Shown here one piece after another: positions 34,301-41,221 of a DNA stretch of 64,000 bases. Made by a program: the position numbers and the translations under genes. Within the stretch, counting starts at the first letter, position 1. Each line of letters opens with the position of its first letter. This DNA is from G963667975 sp963677395 (GTDB taxonomy: Bacteria > Bacteroidota > Bacteroidia > Bacteroidales > G963667975). A model generated the notes under the pieces. That model was not told where the DNA came from, made no database searches, and was given only the letters and a program-made list of their open reading frames with translations. The stretch is taken from positions 2,790,001-2,854,000 of the forward strand of contig OY781965.2 of assembly GCA_963677395.2 (NCBI GenBank). The letters are read 5' to 3'.

Positions 34301-34670
34301 TCCAAGTTCCAACTTCATTTGGGGTAAATCTAATTTTCCACGTTCTTACTCCATTGGGAATTAAAATTTCTGGTGATGAAGAAAGTCCATCATCGGTTTT
34401 ATTTCGACCTTCATAATAAAATCCAAAGATTTTAATAGATTTTCCGCTAGGAGAGTTGAAAATGCAATAGGTCTCAAGTTGAGTATAGTCATAAGGATTC
34501 AAACCTACTCCTCCTGATAAATAACTATTAACATATTGTTGAACACTAGCAGAAGGTTGAAAAGAAGTCTCATATAACTCATACAAATTTTGAGAAGTTA
34601 GACATGAGATATTTAAGAAAAATAACAAGGTAACAATCGTACTCTTTTTCAAAATAGTTAAATTTTTCAT
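31308..34670 (-). CDS. Secreted DUF5060/TIM-barrel glycoside hydrolase with lectin-like repeats and T9SS domain
   Basis: A signal peptide ends near residue 27. Residues 30-130 form a DUF5060-type beta-sandwich (IKIFGFYYEGR, RTWKIRFTPNEVGTWNY). Residues about 160-560 form a clan GH-A-like barrel (QPYYPVGNSCYSF, NFFRFEINHFGG, LWLALFAHSTFG). The likely acid/base Glu is in FELMDEAN (about 390) and the nucleophile in IIGEAGYENNP (about 503). Residues 720-1010 hold at least three similar blocks with IYYVGEDQKIHKLFY, TYYVGSDYKIWKVFY and VYFIGTDNNIYKEFY, a propeller-lectin pattern. The C-terminus is a T9SS sorting domain (YPNPISKENG ... GLYMVMF). It would be secreted to the surface to cut and hold a polysaccharide; the substrate is unknown. 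Confidence 0.82.
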   Translation of the reverse strand: MKNLTILKKSTIVTLLFFLNISCLTSQNLYELYETSFQPSASVQQYVNSYLSGGVGLNPYDYTQLETYCIFNSPSGKSIKIFGFYYEGRNKTDDGLSSSPEILIPNGVRTWKIRFTPNEVGTWNYRIYVSDKVHKMTYIFNSVSFNCTKSATNNRNSKGFIQSANNRYLKYEIGQPYYPVGNSCYSFSGNFWDQPEKGTNEMKAHMDEMSENKINFFRFEINHFGGVNLFGPDYSENQWPIAKDTIYYDQFNQRDSWQLDYIINYANSKGIDLWLALFAHSTFGADGNYCDENGVEVGVPYTDPVNNVTTYIKTGGCGNAPYSYCNWALKNPFNVYMEKKDHNIKSSLTGSCNSPYDFFNINNTEAIKVQRNLIKYIIARWGYATNILAFELMDEANIKAFNQDATYPHYVSVPSNFDANYVAWNQNTYDFIKSIDCNNHLITSAFAGSALPGSPYVDINRKMDFTQGHYYIWFHPDVPEKTYEKNANDHLIAFPQKPFIIGEAGYENNPIDSRMFELHNMLWGTFFNGSFGSASYWEYDKLSSMGVLSEYKGISNFLKTLPQFSEKYTHYKTYVNNGLRSHYLKSDNGYQFYGWAQDIDYCYNNMYANMYDATHSYLDVFPTPRPSVSSITNRLILIVSKNAKYEVKWYATNTGNCVERDIIMPQGSILDINVPLSLLESEYADAGFSISCKPSIGWVEKQTCPTQWNSVMPNSKLAINDIGAMIYINPNRQICGFWKAQNDNNWSDAILRDSSDAKVLNGSNALLWSTINKCIYYVGEDQKIHKLFYSGGSWHCQLACPSQWNSVLATSALTECPDGSLLYANVNNEICTLYISGSSMLDGIIPTTKKALNGKGLVNDSLSYATTYYVGSDYKIWKVFYTPSGWQNQQVCLTQSNIVRENSELVTGESSVFYVNSNNKLCILYKNGGVYFDAIVNNTINVKSNSQLSHGEYATVYFIGTDNNIYKEFYSSAWKFTALNQSGFCQESANLNILTSTTYGIYYSGLSDNMIHDFAYNSILKSSEIVNNNSENVNSNIEDETKQYKVYPNPISKENGKLFIDCHSDNCNPFISIYNIYGQLVKNTRYISNGVDLSDLNPGLYMVMFGNGNSVESHKLIIEN

Positions 34671-35067
34671 AATTCATTTTATATAGTTATTAATTATAGA
34701 TATTTAACTAGCAAAATATCTGATTGCATATCAGTTTAAATTTGCTTTGCAAGTGTAGTAATAATTTACAAATAATTAATGTGTAAATTTATTTTCTATA
34801 TATTTTTTTCAGTTATATGTATGTTAATTTAATAATCCTGTAGCTTTAAATGGCACGAATAGATTTGCAACCTGTTTTTCACCGTCGTTATCTTTCTCAA
34901 TTACAAAATGCCAATAAACACATATAATTCAATAAATTAAAAAGAAAACAAGTAAGGAAAAATCATTAAAAATCGAGTATTTCAAGAGCAATGCTCATCA
35001 TTTATTTCGCCCTGATTTTAGGAATCTCAGGAGTTATTTTGTAGCTTCCATAAAAGTATTCAACCGC
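34671..35067. other. AT-rich intergenic region
   Basis: About 400 bp between the glycosidase start and the methyltransferase stop. No ORF, repeat or clear promoter match was found close to the glycosidase ATG. Confidence 0.45.
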
Positions 35068-35793
35068 CTATTTTTCAATTAATTTCAGATACTCTTCGGC
35101 GCGTTGGCGGTTCGGATTACAGCTTTCGTAAAATCGATAAAAAGCAAAAGATTTGTTTAAACCAAAACAGGAACGTTGGTTCGTATTAAAAAAGTAATGT
35201 AAAATTTCGTCTATCTCCTGTGCTGTGTTGATATGTTCATAATTCATCAAAATACGGTAATCGAGGCCGTATTTTAAGCGGTATTCAATTCCTGTAGTGA
35301 GTGTATAACCCAACTTCCATAAAATGGTACCTTCGTTAGGGATTGCTGTTCTTAAAGTTCCGGAATCATTCAGCATTAAGCAGGCTTTTGCAACTACTTC
35401 CGGCAAACTCTCTATATGCTCAAACGTTGCAATCGAAATAATCCTGTCGTAGCTGTTTTCAGCCGGCACTTCCGCAATATCATGATAAACCGAACGAATT
35501 CTCTGCAAAGAGCCGGAGTTCTCCCAAAGCAACGTAAATGGTTCTACAATATCATAGACTTTTGTTGATTCATAAGCCAGATGATTTAATGCTCCGGCAC
35601 CAATCTCCAACGTAGTTTTTGCAGAATCTGACAATACATCCTGCGCAACTTTTTTATGCATCCAACGCTCCATTTTCTGAGCTATTCCGGTTGCCGTTGT
35701 TTGTCCTTCCCTGTTTTTTACATAGTGTTCAACGTATATTTTTTGGTAAGCTTCGGGCAGGACAACTCTCTTTTTGGGAAACTTTTCAAACAT
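35068..35793 (-). CDS. Class I SAM-dependent methyltransferase
   Basis: A 241-residue cytosolic protein with motif I LEIGAGALNH near residue 65, DIVEPF as the acidic end of strand 2, YDRIISIATFEHIESLP as strand 4 and the post-motif, and LMLNDSGTLRTAIPNEG as the next strand. These are features of the Methyltransf_11/25 group. N-terminal helices (YQKIYVEHYVKNREG) precede the fold. The substrate is not predictable; cell-envelope or glycan methylation is a typical guess for this type. A minus-strand -7 box (TACCTTTG, 35837-35844) lies 43 bp upstream of the ATG. Confidence 0.82.
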   Translation of the reverse strand: MFEKFPKKRVVLPEAYQKIYVEHYVKNREGQTTATGIAQKMERWMHKKVAQDVLSDSAKTTLEIGAGALNHLAYESTKVYDIVEPFTLLWENSGSLQRIRSVYHDIAEVPAENSYDRIISIATFEHIESLPEVVAKACLMLNDSGTLRTAIPNEGTILWKLGYTLTTGIEYRLKYGLDYRILMNYEHINTAQEIDEILHYFFNTNQRSCFGLNKSFAFYRFYESCNPNRQRAEEYLKLIEK

Positions 35794-35880
35794 AACTCAT
35801 TCAAAATAAGCGCATAATTTTATTTTCAGACAAAAACAAAGGTACGTTTAATAAATCAATATTTCAGTATGAGATACAAA

Positions 35881-36015
35881 AAAGGGGCTGTCTGAAAAGC
35901 CGTAACCTTAATATATTTCGACTCCGCTCAATATGACAACTTATTGAATTATAGCTGTCAGACTGAGCGGAGTCGAAGTCTTTTTACCAGATGAGAGGCT
36001 TTTAAAAGCCCCTTT
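35881..36015. repeat. Nested palindrome: REP-like element inside a terminator stem
   Basis: Inner arms TTCGACTCCGCTCA (35917-35930) and TGAGCGGAGTCGAA (35964-35977) pair over 14 bp. Outer arms AAAGGGGCT (35881-35889) with AAAAGCC (35895-35901) pair with GGCTTTT (35998-36004) and AGCCCCTTT (36007-36015). On the minus strand the outer stem ends in a T run, so it is probably the FKBP gene terminator with a palindromic repeat in its loop. It lies between the FKBP stop and the methyltransferase start. Confidence 0.75.
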
Positions 36016-36035
36016 GATATAGATTATTGATATTC

Positions 36036-36626
36036 TTAGTTATTATTGATCTCCAATAATTCAACGTCGAAAACAAGAGTTGAGTAAGGACCGATTAACT
36101 GACCAGCTCCCTGAGCACCGTATGCTAATTCAGACGGGATAAATAATCTCCATTTTGAACCAACCGACATCAACTGTAAAGCCTCTGTCCAGCCCTTAAT
36201 TACGCCACTTACCGGGAAACTTGCGGGTTTTCCGCGCTGTACCGAACTGTCAAATACTTTACCATCGATAAGCATTCCATGATAATGAGTTGTAACAACA
36301 TCGTTCAGTGTAGGTTTTTGACCAATTGATGAGGTCAGAACTTCATACTGTAACCCACTTGAAAGTGTAGTAACGCCTTCACGTTTTCCGTTTTCTTCGA
36401 GGAAGCGTTTTCCTTCTTCTTTTATTTCTGCGAACATTTTTTCTTGTAATTCAGCAAAGTAATTATTTACGATTTCACCAACTTTTTCTTGTGGGATAGC
36501 TAATTCGCAATCATTAAGAACATCTTCCAATGCTCTTGCAAAATCGGCAACACTATCCACCTTAAAACCTTGTTCTTTTAAATTGTAAGCAACACTTACT
36601 CCAAGGCTGTAACTTAATTCGTTCAT
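36036..36626 (-). CDS. FKBP-type peptidyl-prolyl cis-trans isomerase
   Basis: The 196-residue protein has an N-terminal helical dimerisation region of the FkpA/Mip type (SYSLGVSVAYNLKEQGF, about residues 4-85) and a C-terminal FKBP domain with VTTHYHGMLIDGKVFDSS, GVIKGWTEALQLMSVGSKWRLFIP and LAYG, ending LVFDVELLEI. It catalyses proline isomerisation and assists folding. No signal peptide is seen, so it is likely cytosolic, unlike FkpA. A minus-strand -7 box (TATCTTTG, 36659-36666) lies 32 bp upstream. Confidence 0.93.
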   Translation of the reverse strand: MNELSYSLGVSVAYNLKEQGFKVDSVADFARALEDVLNDCELAIPQEKVGEIVNNYFAELQEKMFAEIKEEGKRFLEENGKREGVTTLSSGLQYEVLTSSIGQKPTLNDVVTTHYHGMLIDGKVFDSSVQRGKPASFPVSGVIKGWTEALQLMSVGSKWRLFIPSELAYGAQGAGQLIGPYSTLVFDVELLEINNN

Positions 36627-36751
36627 TGAATTGAATGTGTTTGTTATTTAAAGTGGGGCAAAGATACGATTTCATTTTATATCAAAAGGCAATTGGATTG
36701 TATTCTGTTCAAAGGAACAAACCCCAAATTAATCACTGATAATCAATAAAA

Positions 36752-36789
36752 AAGGTTGTTTAAAAAGCCTCAGCCTTTTAAACAACCTT
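36752..36789 (-). terminator. Terminator downstream of the TetR gene
   Basis: AAGGTTGTTTAAAAAGCC and GGC-TTTTAAACAACCTT arms (GCCTTTTAAACAACCTT, 36773-36789) form a long stem with a TCA loop and an A/T tract on both sides. It ends transcription from the minus strand after 36813. Confidence 0.75.
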
Positions 36790-36812
36790 CAATATTTACA
36801 AATAAGCTTATC

Positions 36813-37430
36813 TTATTTAACGATACCGAAATAGATAAGATCAATTACTGAGTTGATCCTGTCTTCAACTTTCAGGTTGTCGGTAGTTGCATACATCGGA
36901 ACTTCCAAACCTTTCATTGCAGTAACAACAGAAACAGCACCAAGGTTAACATCTTTTACTTTGAATAAACCTTTTTCATTTCCTCTTGCTAAGATAGCAA
37001 TTACCATGTTAATTTCTTCTTCGTCAAATCTTTTACGAGTTGCTTCAATGAAATCAAGATGTGTTAATGAATCATTTTTGAGTGCTTCGTAGAAATTGAT
37101 TAATTCGCGGAATGCAGCCATACGGGTTTTAACGTACGAACTCAGTTTGTCAACTGGATTATCCTGTTCGCTAACCGTAGCAATCAGTTTATTTTTAATC
37201 ATATTTGCCTCGCGTTCAACTACAGCGCGGAAAATATCTTCTTTACAATCGTAATAGTAATAGATTGAGCTTTTGCCTTTGCCTGTAGCAAGTGCAATTT
37301 CATCCATTGTGGTTTTTTTGAAACCAAATTTTGCAAAAATACCGCGGGCAACGTGGATAATATTTTCTCTCACGATGTCTTTGTTTACCATAGCTCTTGA
37401 CATAATAATCTGTTTTAAAGTATTAGACAT
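36813..37430 (-). CDS. TetR/AcrR family transcriptional regulator
   Basis: The N-terminal helix-turn-helix (IIHVARGIFAKFGFKKTTMDEIALATGKGKSSIYYYYDCKEDIF) is the TetR signature, here with four tyrosines where KGSLYYHF is usual. The rest (about residues 75-205) is a helical ligand/dimerisation domain. The start at 37430 is chosen because a minus-strand promoter (37444-37474) lies inside the longer reading; MSRAMVNKDI a few residues later is an alternative. It probably represses itself and a neighbour, perhaps the divergently placed upstream or adjacent genes; no operator palindrome was identified. The ligand is unknown. Confidence 0.88.
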   Translation of the reverse strand: MSNTLKQIIMSRAMVNKDIVRENIIHVARGIFAKFGFKKTTMDEIALATGKGKSSIYYYYDCKEDIFRAVVEREANMIKNKLIATVSEQDNPVDKLSSYVKTRMAAFRELINFYEALKNDSLTHLDFIEATRKRFDEEEINMVIAILARGNEKGLFKVKDVNLGAVSVVTAMKGLEVPMYATTDNLKVEDRINSVIDLIYFGIVK

Positions 37431-37443
37431 TAATTTTACTTGG

Positions 37444-37474
37444 CAAATATACAATGAGATATTGTCAAAAACAA
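37444..37474 (-). promoter_or_regulatory. Promoter of the TetR gene
   Basis: On the minus strand TTG (37472-37474), a 20-bp spacer and TATATTTG (37444-37451), 13 bp before ATG 37430. Confidence 0.55.
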
Positions 37475-37507
37475 CAAGTCGAACCACTTTTTTTAAAAAA
37501 TCTGCAA

Positions 37508-38842
37508 TTATGACTTTTGGACACTATTAATCGGATGGTCAAAATTAAATTGTTTTAAGCGAGTCTTCAGATCGTCGAACTGATTTCGATTAACCAGTGA
37601 TACGCAAGCTCTGATCCCTTCCAGTTTTTCACTTCCGGTAATTGATAATGAAATTGCACTTACTCCATAATAGATTAATTTTGACAAAAGCTCTTCTCCG
37701 GTAAATCCTGGATAAGAGAAAGTAAAATAAAACCCATCCGCAATCGGATCATTTTCATCTTTATCATACACTATCTTAAAGCCATTATCGATAAAGATTT
37801 TTTTCATGACATGCGCTTTTTCGCCATATTCACGAACATCTTTCACAAAATTAAAGTCTCCGTCGTTTGCAGCTTTAAGCATAGCGGCCAGTGCATATTG
37901 AGGAGAGTGTGAAGTTCCGGAACTTAACGCATATAAAGTACCGAAAATCATAGCGTTTCCAAACATATCCGAGTTGTAGAAACGTTTCAGATTTTCGGAT
38001 CTCATTGTATATAAATGGTCAGAAATAATCATCATTCCAATACGTTGACCGGCATACGAAAATGCTTTTGAACTGGAAATAAACAAGATATAATTATCAG
38101 TATAATGAGCCACGGATGGTTGATAAGGCGCTTTTCCCGGTTGCGAGAAATCTTTACGGAAGTCCATTGCAAAGTATGCCAGATCTTCCATTACAACAAC
38201 TCCATATTTGGTAGCAAGTTCTCCAATTATTTTCAGCTCTTTTTCAGTGAAACAGATCCATGCAGGATTGTTTGGATTTGAATAGAGTAAGCAAGAAATA
38301 TTTCCTTTAGAAAGGTATGATTCCAGTTTTTCACGAAGTTTTTCGCCACGATAATTATACACATCAAATGATTCAAACTTCTGATTTAAAACAATTTGTT
38401 GTTGTTTATGAACCGGAAAACCTGGATCAAGAAACAATGTAGTATCTTTTTGAGCATCAATACGATTTACAGTTAAAAATGCAGCAAAACTACCTTGCAT
38501 TGAGCCAACAGTAGGAACACAACCTTCCGATTTAACATCAACATTTAAAAAGAGCTTTGCAAAACGGGATATTTCACTTTTAAGTTGAGGAATACCATAA
38601 ATATCGGGATAAATTGCAGCCACACCGTTTCGAAGAGCCTCAATTTCAGCTTCTACTCCTATTTGCGAAGCAGGTAATCCCGGGATTCCCATTTCCATTC
38701 TGACAAATTTTTCGCCACTGGCAACTTCAATCGTATCAACCAGTTTTTTAATTTCACGAATGGAAGCCCGGCCTACATTTGCAATATTACAGTCTTTAAT
38801 TTTTTGATTTACAATTTCGGAATTTATTGGTGTATTTTTCAT
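37508..38842 (-). CDS. PLP-dependent class I/II aminotransferase
   Basis: A 444-residue fold type I enzyme. The N-terminal region VRMEMGIPGLPAS corresponds to the substrate-binding loop, YSNPNNPAWICF contains the conserved Asn that contacts the cofactor, VVMEDLAYFAMDF carries the Asp/Tyr pair, and ISSSKAFSYAGQRIGMMI holds the Schiff-base Lys and the phosphate-binding Arg. It transfers amino groups between an amino acid and a keto acid; aromatic or alanine-type substrates are possible but not decided by sequence. A minus-strand -7 box (TACATTTG, 38884-38891) lies 41 bp upstream. It ends 77 bp before the TetR start. Confidence 0.88.
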   Translation of the reverse strand: MKNTPINSEIVNQKIKDCNIANVGRASIREIKKLVDTIEVASGEKFVRMEMGIPGLPASQIGVEAEIEALRNGVAAIYPDIYGIPQLKSEISRFAKLFLNVDVKSEGCVPTVGSMQGSFAAFLTVNRIDAQKDTTLFLDPGFPVHKQQQIVLNQKFESFDVYNYRGEKLREKLESYLSKGNISCLLYSNPNNPAWICFTEKELKIIGELATKYGVVVMEDLAYFAMDFRKDFSQPGKAPYQPSVAHYTDNYILFISSSKAFSYAGQRIGMMIISDHLYTMRSENLKRFYNSDMFGNAMIFGTLYALSSGTSHSPQYALAAMLKAANDGDFNFVKDVREYGEKAHVMKKIFIDNGFKIVYDKDENDPIADGFYFTFSYPGFTGEELLSKLIYYGVSAISLSITGSEKLEGIRACVSLVNRNQFDDLKTRLKQFNFDHPINSVQKS

Positions 38843-38883
38843 AGCACACTCTATATTTTAGTCTGGTTTATTTTTTCACTGTT

Positions 38884-38891
38884 CAAATGTA
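38884..38891 (-). promoter_or_regulatory. -7 box of the aminotransferase gene
   Basis: TACATTTG on the minus strand, 41 bp before ATG 38842. No clear -33 box at the expected distance. Confidence 0.45.
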
Positions 38892-39006
38892 TGCTAATTC
38901 TTTGAAGTCAGAAAAACTTTTACTTTTCATTAACTGACTTTTCAAAGTTGGATTAGTTTCTGATTGTGATTGAGGTTGTTAATAAATCATTTTCACCTAA
39001 AACTGT

Positions 39007-40230
39007 TTAAAACGTATAGGTTACTCCAAGGATTATTCTTAAATTACTTACTTCTGTACTTTCTCCCCGTTTTACTTTATTTCCGGTTTGATCATAAGCA
39101 GCAGTGGTGTAATCAAACTCAGTGGCAAAGGCCAGTTTTCCGGGTGCATAAATAATTCTGGGAGCAATACGATAGAGATAATCTATATTATCGCCTCTTC
39201 CATAAAATGTTCCCGGAGTAATATCATCATAATTCAGATTTTTCAAATATCCACCGAAGATCCCGAATTTCCAGGCTTTCATACTATACGAAGCATCAAT
39301 CCACATTGAAGAAACAGCCGTATTTTCATAGGAGTATTTCTTTGCAACAGTGTCTGTTAATTCATAATAACCTCCGATTGAAACATGTTCACTCATATTT
39401 TCGCCCCATACATACTGAGCTTTCACATCCCAGGTTTTATTTTTGTAAGCAACAAATCCCATAGCAGCCATTGATCCCAGCTTTTTTTCGGTTGCATTAC
39501 CATCTTTCCCTTTCATTCTGGGTTCAAGCATTTTATAATCCAACCCCGTTCCAAAAAGAAAATTACCAAATTTATACTGAACTTGTCCGTGTAAGTTAGG
39601 AAGGAGTGCATTTCTCATATATTGAGCCCCATTTCCGTCAGGGCCTTCGCTTGCATAGTCTCTTTGCGACGCAGCAACTGCAATTAATTTCAAGTTCGAG
39701 ATATTTTTAGAGTACCGAATTTGAATATGACGGGAAAAAGGGCGAAACGGAGCACCGGTGCTCAAACCCAAAACTCCGGGGATGGCTTCCGGAGCATTAA
39801 TTGGACTCCAATATTGACCAATCAATAATTCAGAATTTTCCCAGTTTAATTTAACCCAGGCATGACGTAAACGAAACCCATTATTATCTGAATTAGAATG
39901 ACCTGTAAAATCACCTTCAAATAATGAAGTGGCTCTTGCTCCTAAAAATTCAATTCCACTAATGTTGGCAGTTAAACGGGTCATCATCGAAAGCTGATTA
40001 AACGATGGAGTTGCATTCAGGTCATTCCCGGCATTATCCTTGCTGATGTTTGCCGGATATATCATTAACAATGTCTCACGTCCTCCAACAGTCTGGCGCG
40101 AATCATAGAACATCTGTGTATTTACAAATCCCGAAAAACTCAGCTTAGGCTTTACAGTATCTGTTTGTGCTTTTAATACTGTTAATGAAACAGTTAAAAG
40201 CAGTACGAGTGTAATAATATACTTTTTCAT
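39007..40230 (-). CDS. Outer-membrane porin-like beta-barrel protein
   Basis: A signal peptide (YIITLVLLLTVSLTVLKAQ) is followed by about 385 residues of strands with aromatic girdles (FSGFVNTQMFYDSR, LRHAWVKLNWENSELLIGQYWSP, IQIRYSKNISN) and a terminal strand LRIILGVTYTF ending in Phe. The HAWVKLNW..LLIGQ section resembles DcaP/phosphate-porin-type barrels. It probably forms a substrate channel in the outer membrane. It follows the 228-residue membrane protein by 2 bp, so it is the last gene of a small operon starting near 41141. Confidence 0.75.
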   Translation of the reverse strand: MKKYIITLVLLLTVSLTVLKAQTDTVKPKLSFSGFVNTQMFYDSRQTVGGRETLLMIYPANISKDNAGNDLNATPSFNQLSMMTRLTANISGIEFLGARATSLFEGDFTGHSNSDNNGFRLRHAWVKLNWENSELLIGQYWSPINAPEAIPGVLGLSTGAPFRPFSRHIQIRYSKNISNLKLIAVAASQRDYASEGPDGNGAQYMRNALLPNLHGQVQYKFGNFLFGTGLDYKMLEPRMKGKDGNATEKKLGSMAAMGFVAYKNKTWDVKAQYVWGENMSEHVSIGGYYELTDTVAKKYSYENTAVSSMWIDASYSMKAWKFGIFGGYLKNLNYDDITPGTFYGRGDNIDYLYRIAPRIIYAPGKLAFATEFDYTTAAYDQTGNKVKRGESTEVSNLRIILGVTYTF

Positions 40231-40232
40231 CT

Positions 40233-40919
40233 CTATTTTTTACGTGCTGCCAGTGACAAAATAACGCCTAATGCAATCCCCAATACAGCCGCAAATAAAA
40301 CTCTGGAATCTTGTGGTAATATGAACGTTATGGTATGCGCTGGAATCCAAAAAAACGGAATAGTTTTTTTAAATACAAAATTCCACTGGATATCCCAATT
40401 AATGCTTTTAAACATCTCTCCCATTTGAATTGGACGAAGAAAACCTGTTATGGTACCCCCGTTGTTCATAATATGAGTATCTGTAATTTTATGCAACGTC
40501 ATCATTACAGGTGCATAAATCGTATTCATAAACGTACTGATACAGAAAGCGATTAACACTTTATTCAGTGTCAAGGCACCTTCAAACGTTTCTTTTACAT
40601 TCTGCATTCCCATGTAATCAAGGAACTTTAAGGTTCCTGATGAAAAAATAACGAATGCCAGATTAATCGTTAAGCCCAGAAAACCCCAAACAATTGCTCT
40701 TGGAATAATTCCAAATCCCTTTTGATTATAAACACCTGCTCGAATCCGTAAACCAATTGTTTCACCCATAGTTGCCAAAATAGCAAATTTGATAAAACTC
40801 ATAATCATGCCATGTTCTTTATTAAAGCCTTCATAAGCCTTAAAAACATCCTCGCATAAAATAAACGGCAGAAAGAAAATTACAACTGCCAAAATAAAGT
40901 ACAAATCTTTCCTTTTCAC
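40233..40919 (-). CDS. Integral membrane protein, possibly Mpv17-like
   Basis: The 228-residue product has about five membrane segments (FILAVVIFFLPFILC, MIMSFIKFAILATMG, AIVWGFLGLTINLAFVIF, KVLIAFCISTFMNTIYAPVMM, and VLFAAVLGIALGVILSLAA). The C-terminal part, WNFVFKKTIPFFWIPAHTI followed by DSRVLFAAVLGI, recalls the Mpv17/PMP22 pattern (NF..VP..R), but I hold this loosely. It lies between a 65-residue membrane protein (24 bp upstream) and a porin (2 bp downstream). A transport or envelope function is inferred from these neighbours. Confidence 0.65.
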   Translation of the reverse strand: MKRKDLYFILAVVIFFLPFILCEDVFKAYEGFNKEHGMIMSFIKFAILATMGETIGLRIRAGVYNQKGFGIIPRAIVWGFLGLTINLAFVIFSSGTLKFLDYMGMQNVKETFEGALTLNKVLIAFCISTFMNTIYAPVMMTLHKITDTHIMNNGGTITGFLRPIQMGEMFKSINWDIQWNFVFKKTIPFFWIPAHTITFILPQDSRVLFAAVLGIALGVILSLAARKK

Positions 40920-40943
40920 TTTTATTTATTTAGTTATCAAATA

Positions 40944-41141
40944 TTACTCCTGAGTCTCTTTCTTCTTTCCTTTTAACAAACGATAGACATCAATATTGAT
41001 AACCACCAAACTTATCACACTGATAATAAATGAAATCCAATATTGCATTCCGGTTGGATTATCGCGAAGAATTAAGATCATTGCAATAATAAGCAATGAC
41101 AAAACAAATACCCTGAAAAAAACATTGTTAATTGTTTTCAT
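40944..41141 (-). CDS. Small two-segment membrane protein
   Basis: A 65-residue protein with two hydrophobic helices (FFRVFVLSLLIIAMILIL and YWISFIISVISLVVINIDV) separated by a short polar turn with Asn-Pro-Thr-Gly, and a basic tail KGKKKETQE. The topology is probably N-in, C-in. No family is recognised. It heads the group 40944-39007 and starts 24 nt after a terminator-like hairpin (41165-41196), making attenuation of the whole group possible. Confidence 0.7.
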   Translation of the reverse strand: MKTINNVFFRVFVLSLLIIAMILILRDNPTGMQYWISFIISVISLVVINIDVYRLLKGKKKETQE

Positions 41142-41164
41142 GTCGAAAGAGTTTTGTGTTTAAA

Positions 41165-41206
41165 AAAATCCCCAAACAGTTATACTGAATGGGGATTGCA
41201 AAGGTA
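41165..41206 (-). promoter_or_regulatory. -7 box followed at once by a terminator-type hairpin
   Basis: On the minus strand TACCTTTG (41199-41206) is directly followed by AATCCCC ... GGGGATT and a run of seven T (ending about 41162). The hairpin is a normal terminator for the acyl-CoA synthetase gene that stops at 41222, but the -7 box lies before it, so RNA started there would meet the terminator within its first 35 nt. Confidence 0.55.
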
Positions 41207-41221
41207 GAAAAAAGTTTTGAA

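Noticed and set aside
36813..37487. Longer TetR reading from 37487
   Set aside because: A -33/-7 promoter at 37444-37474 lies inside that reading, so the shorter start at 37430 or later is preferred.
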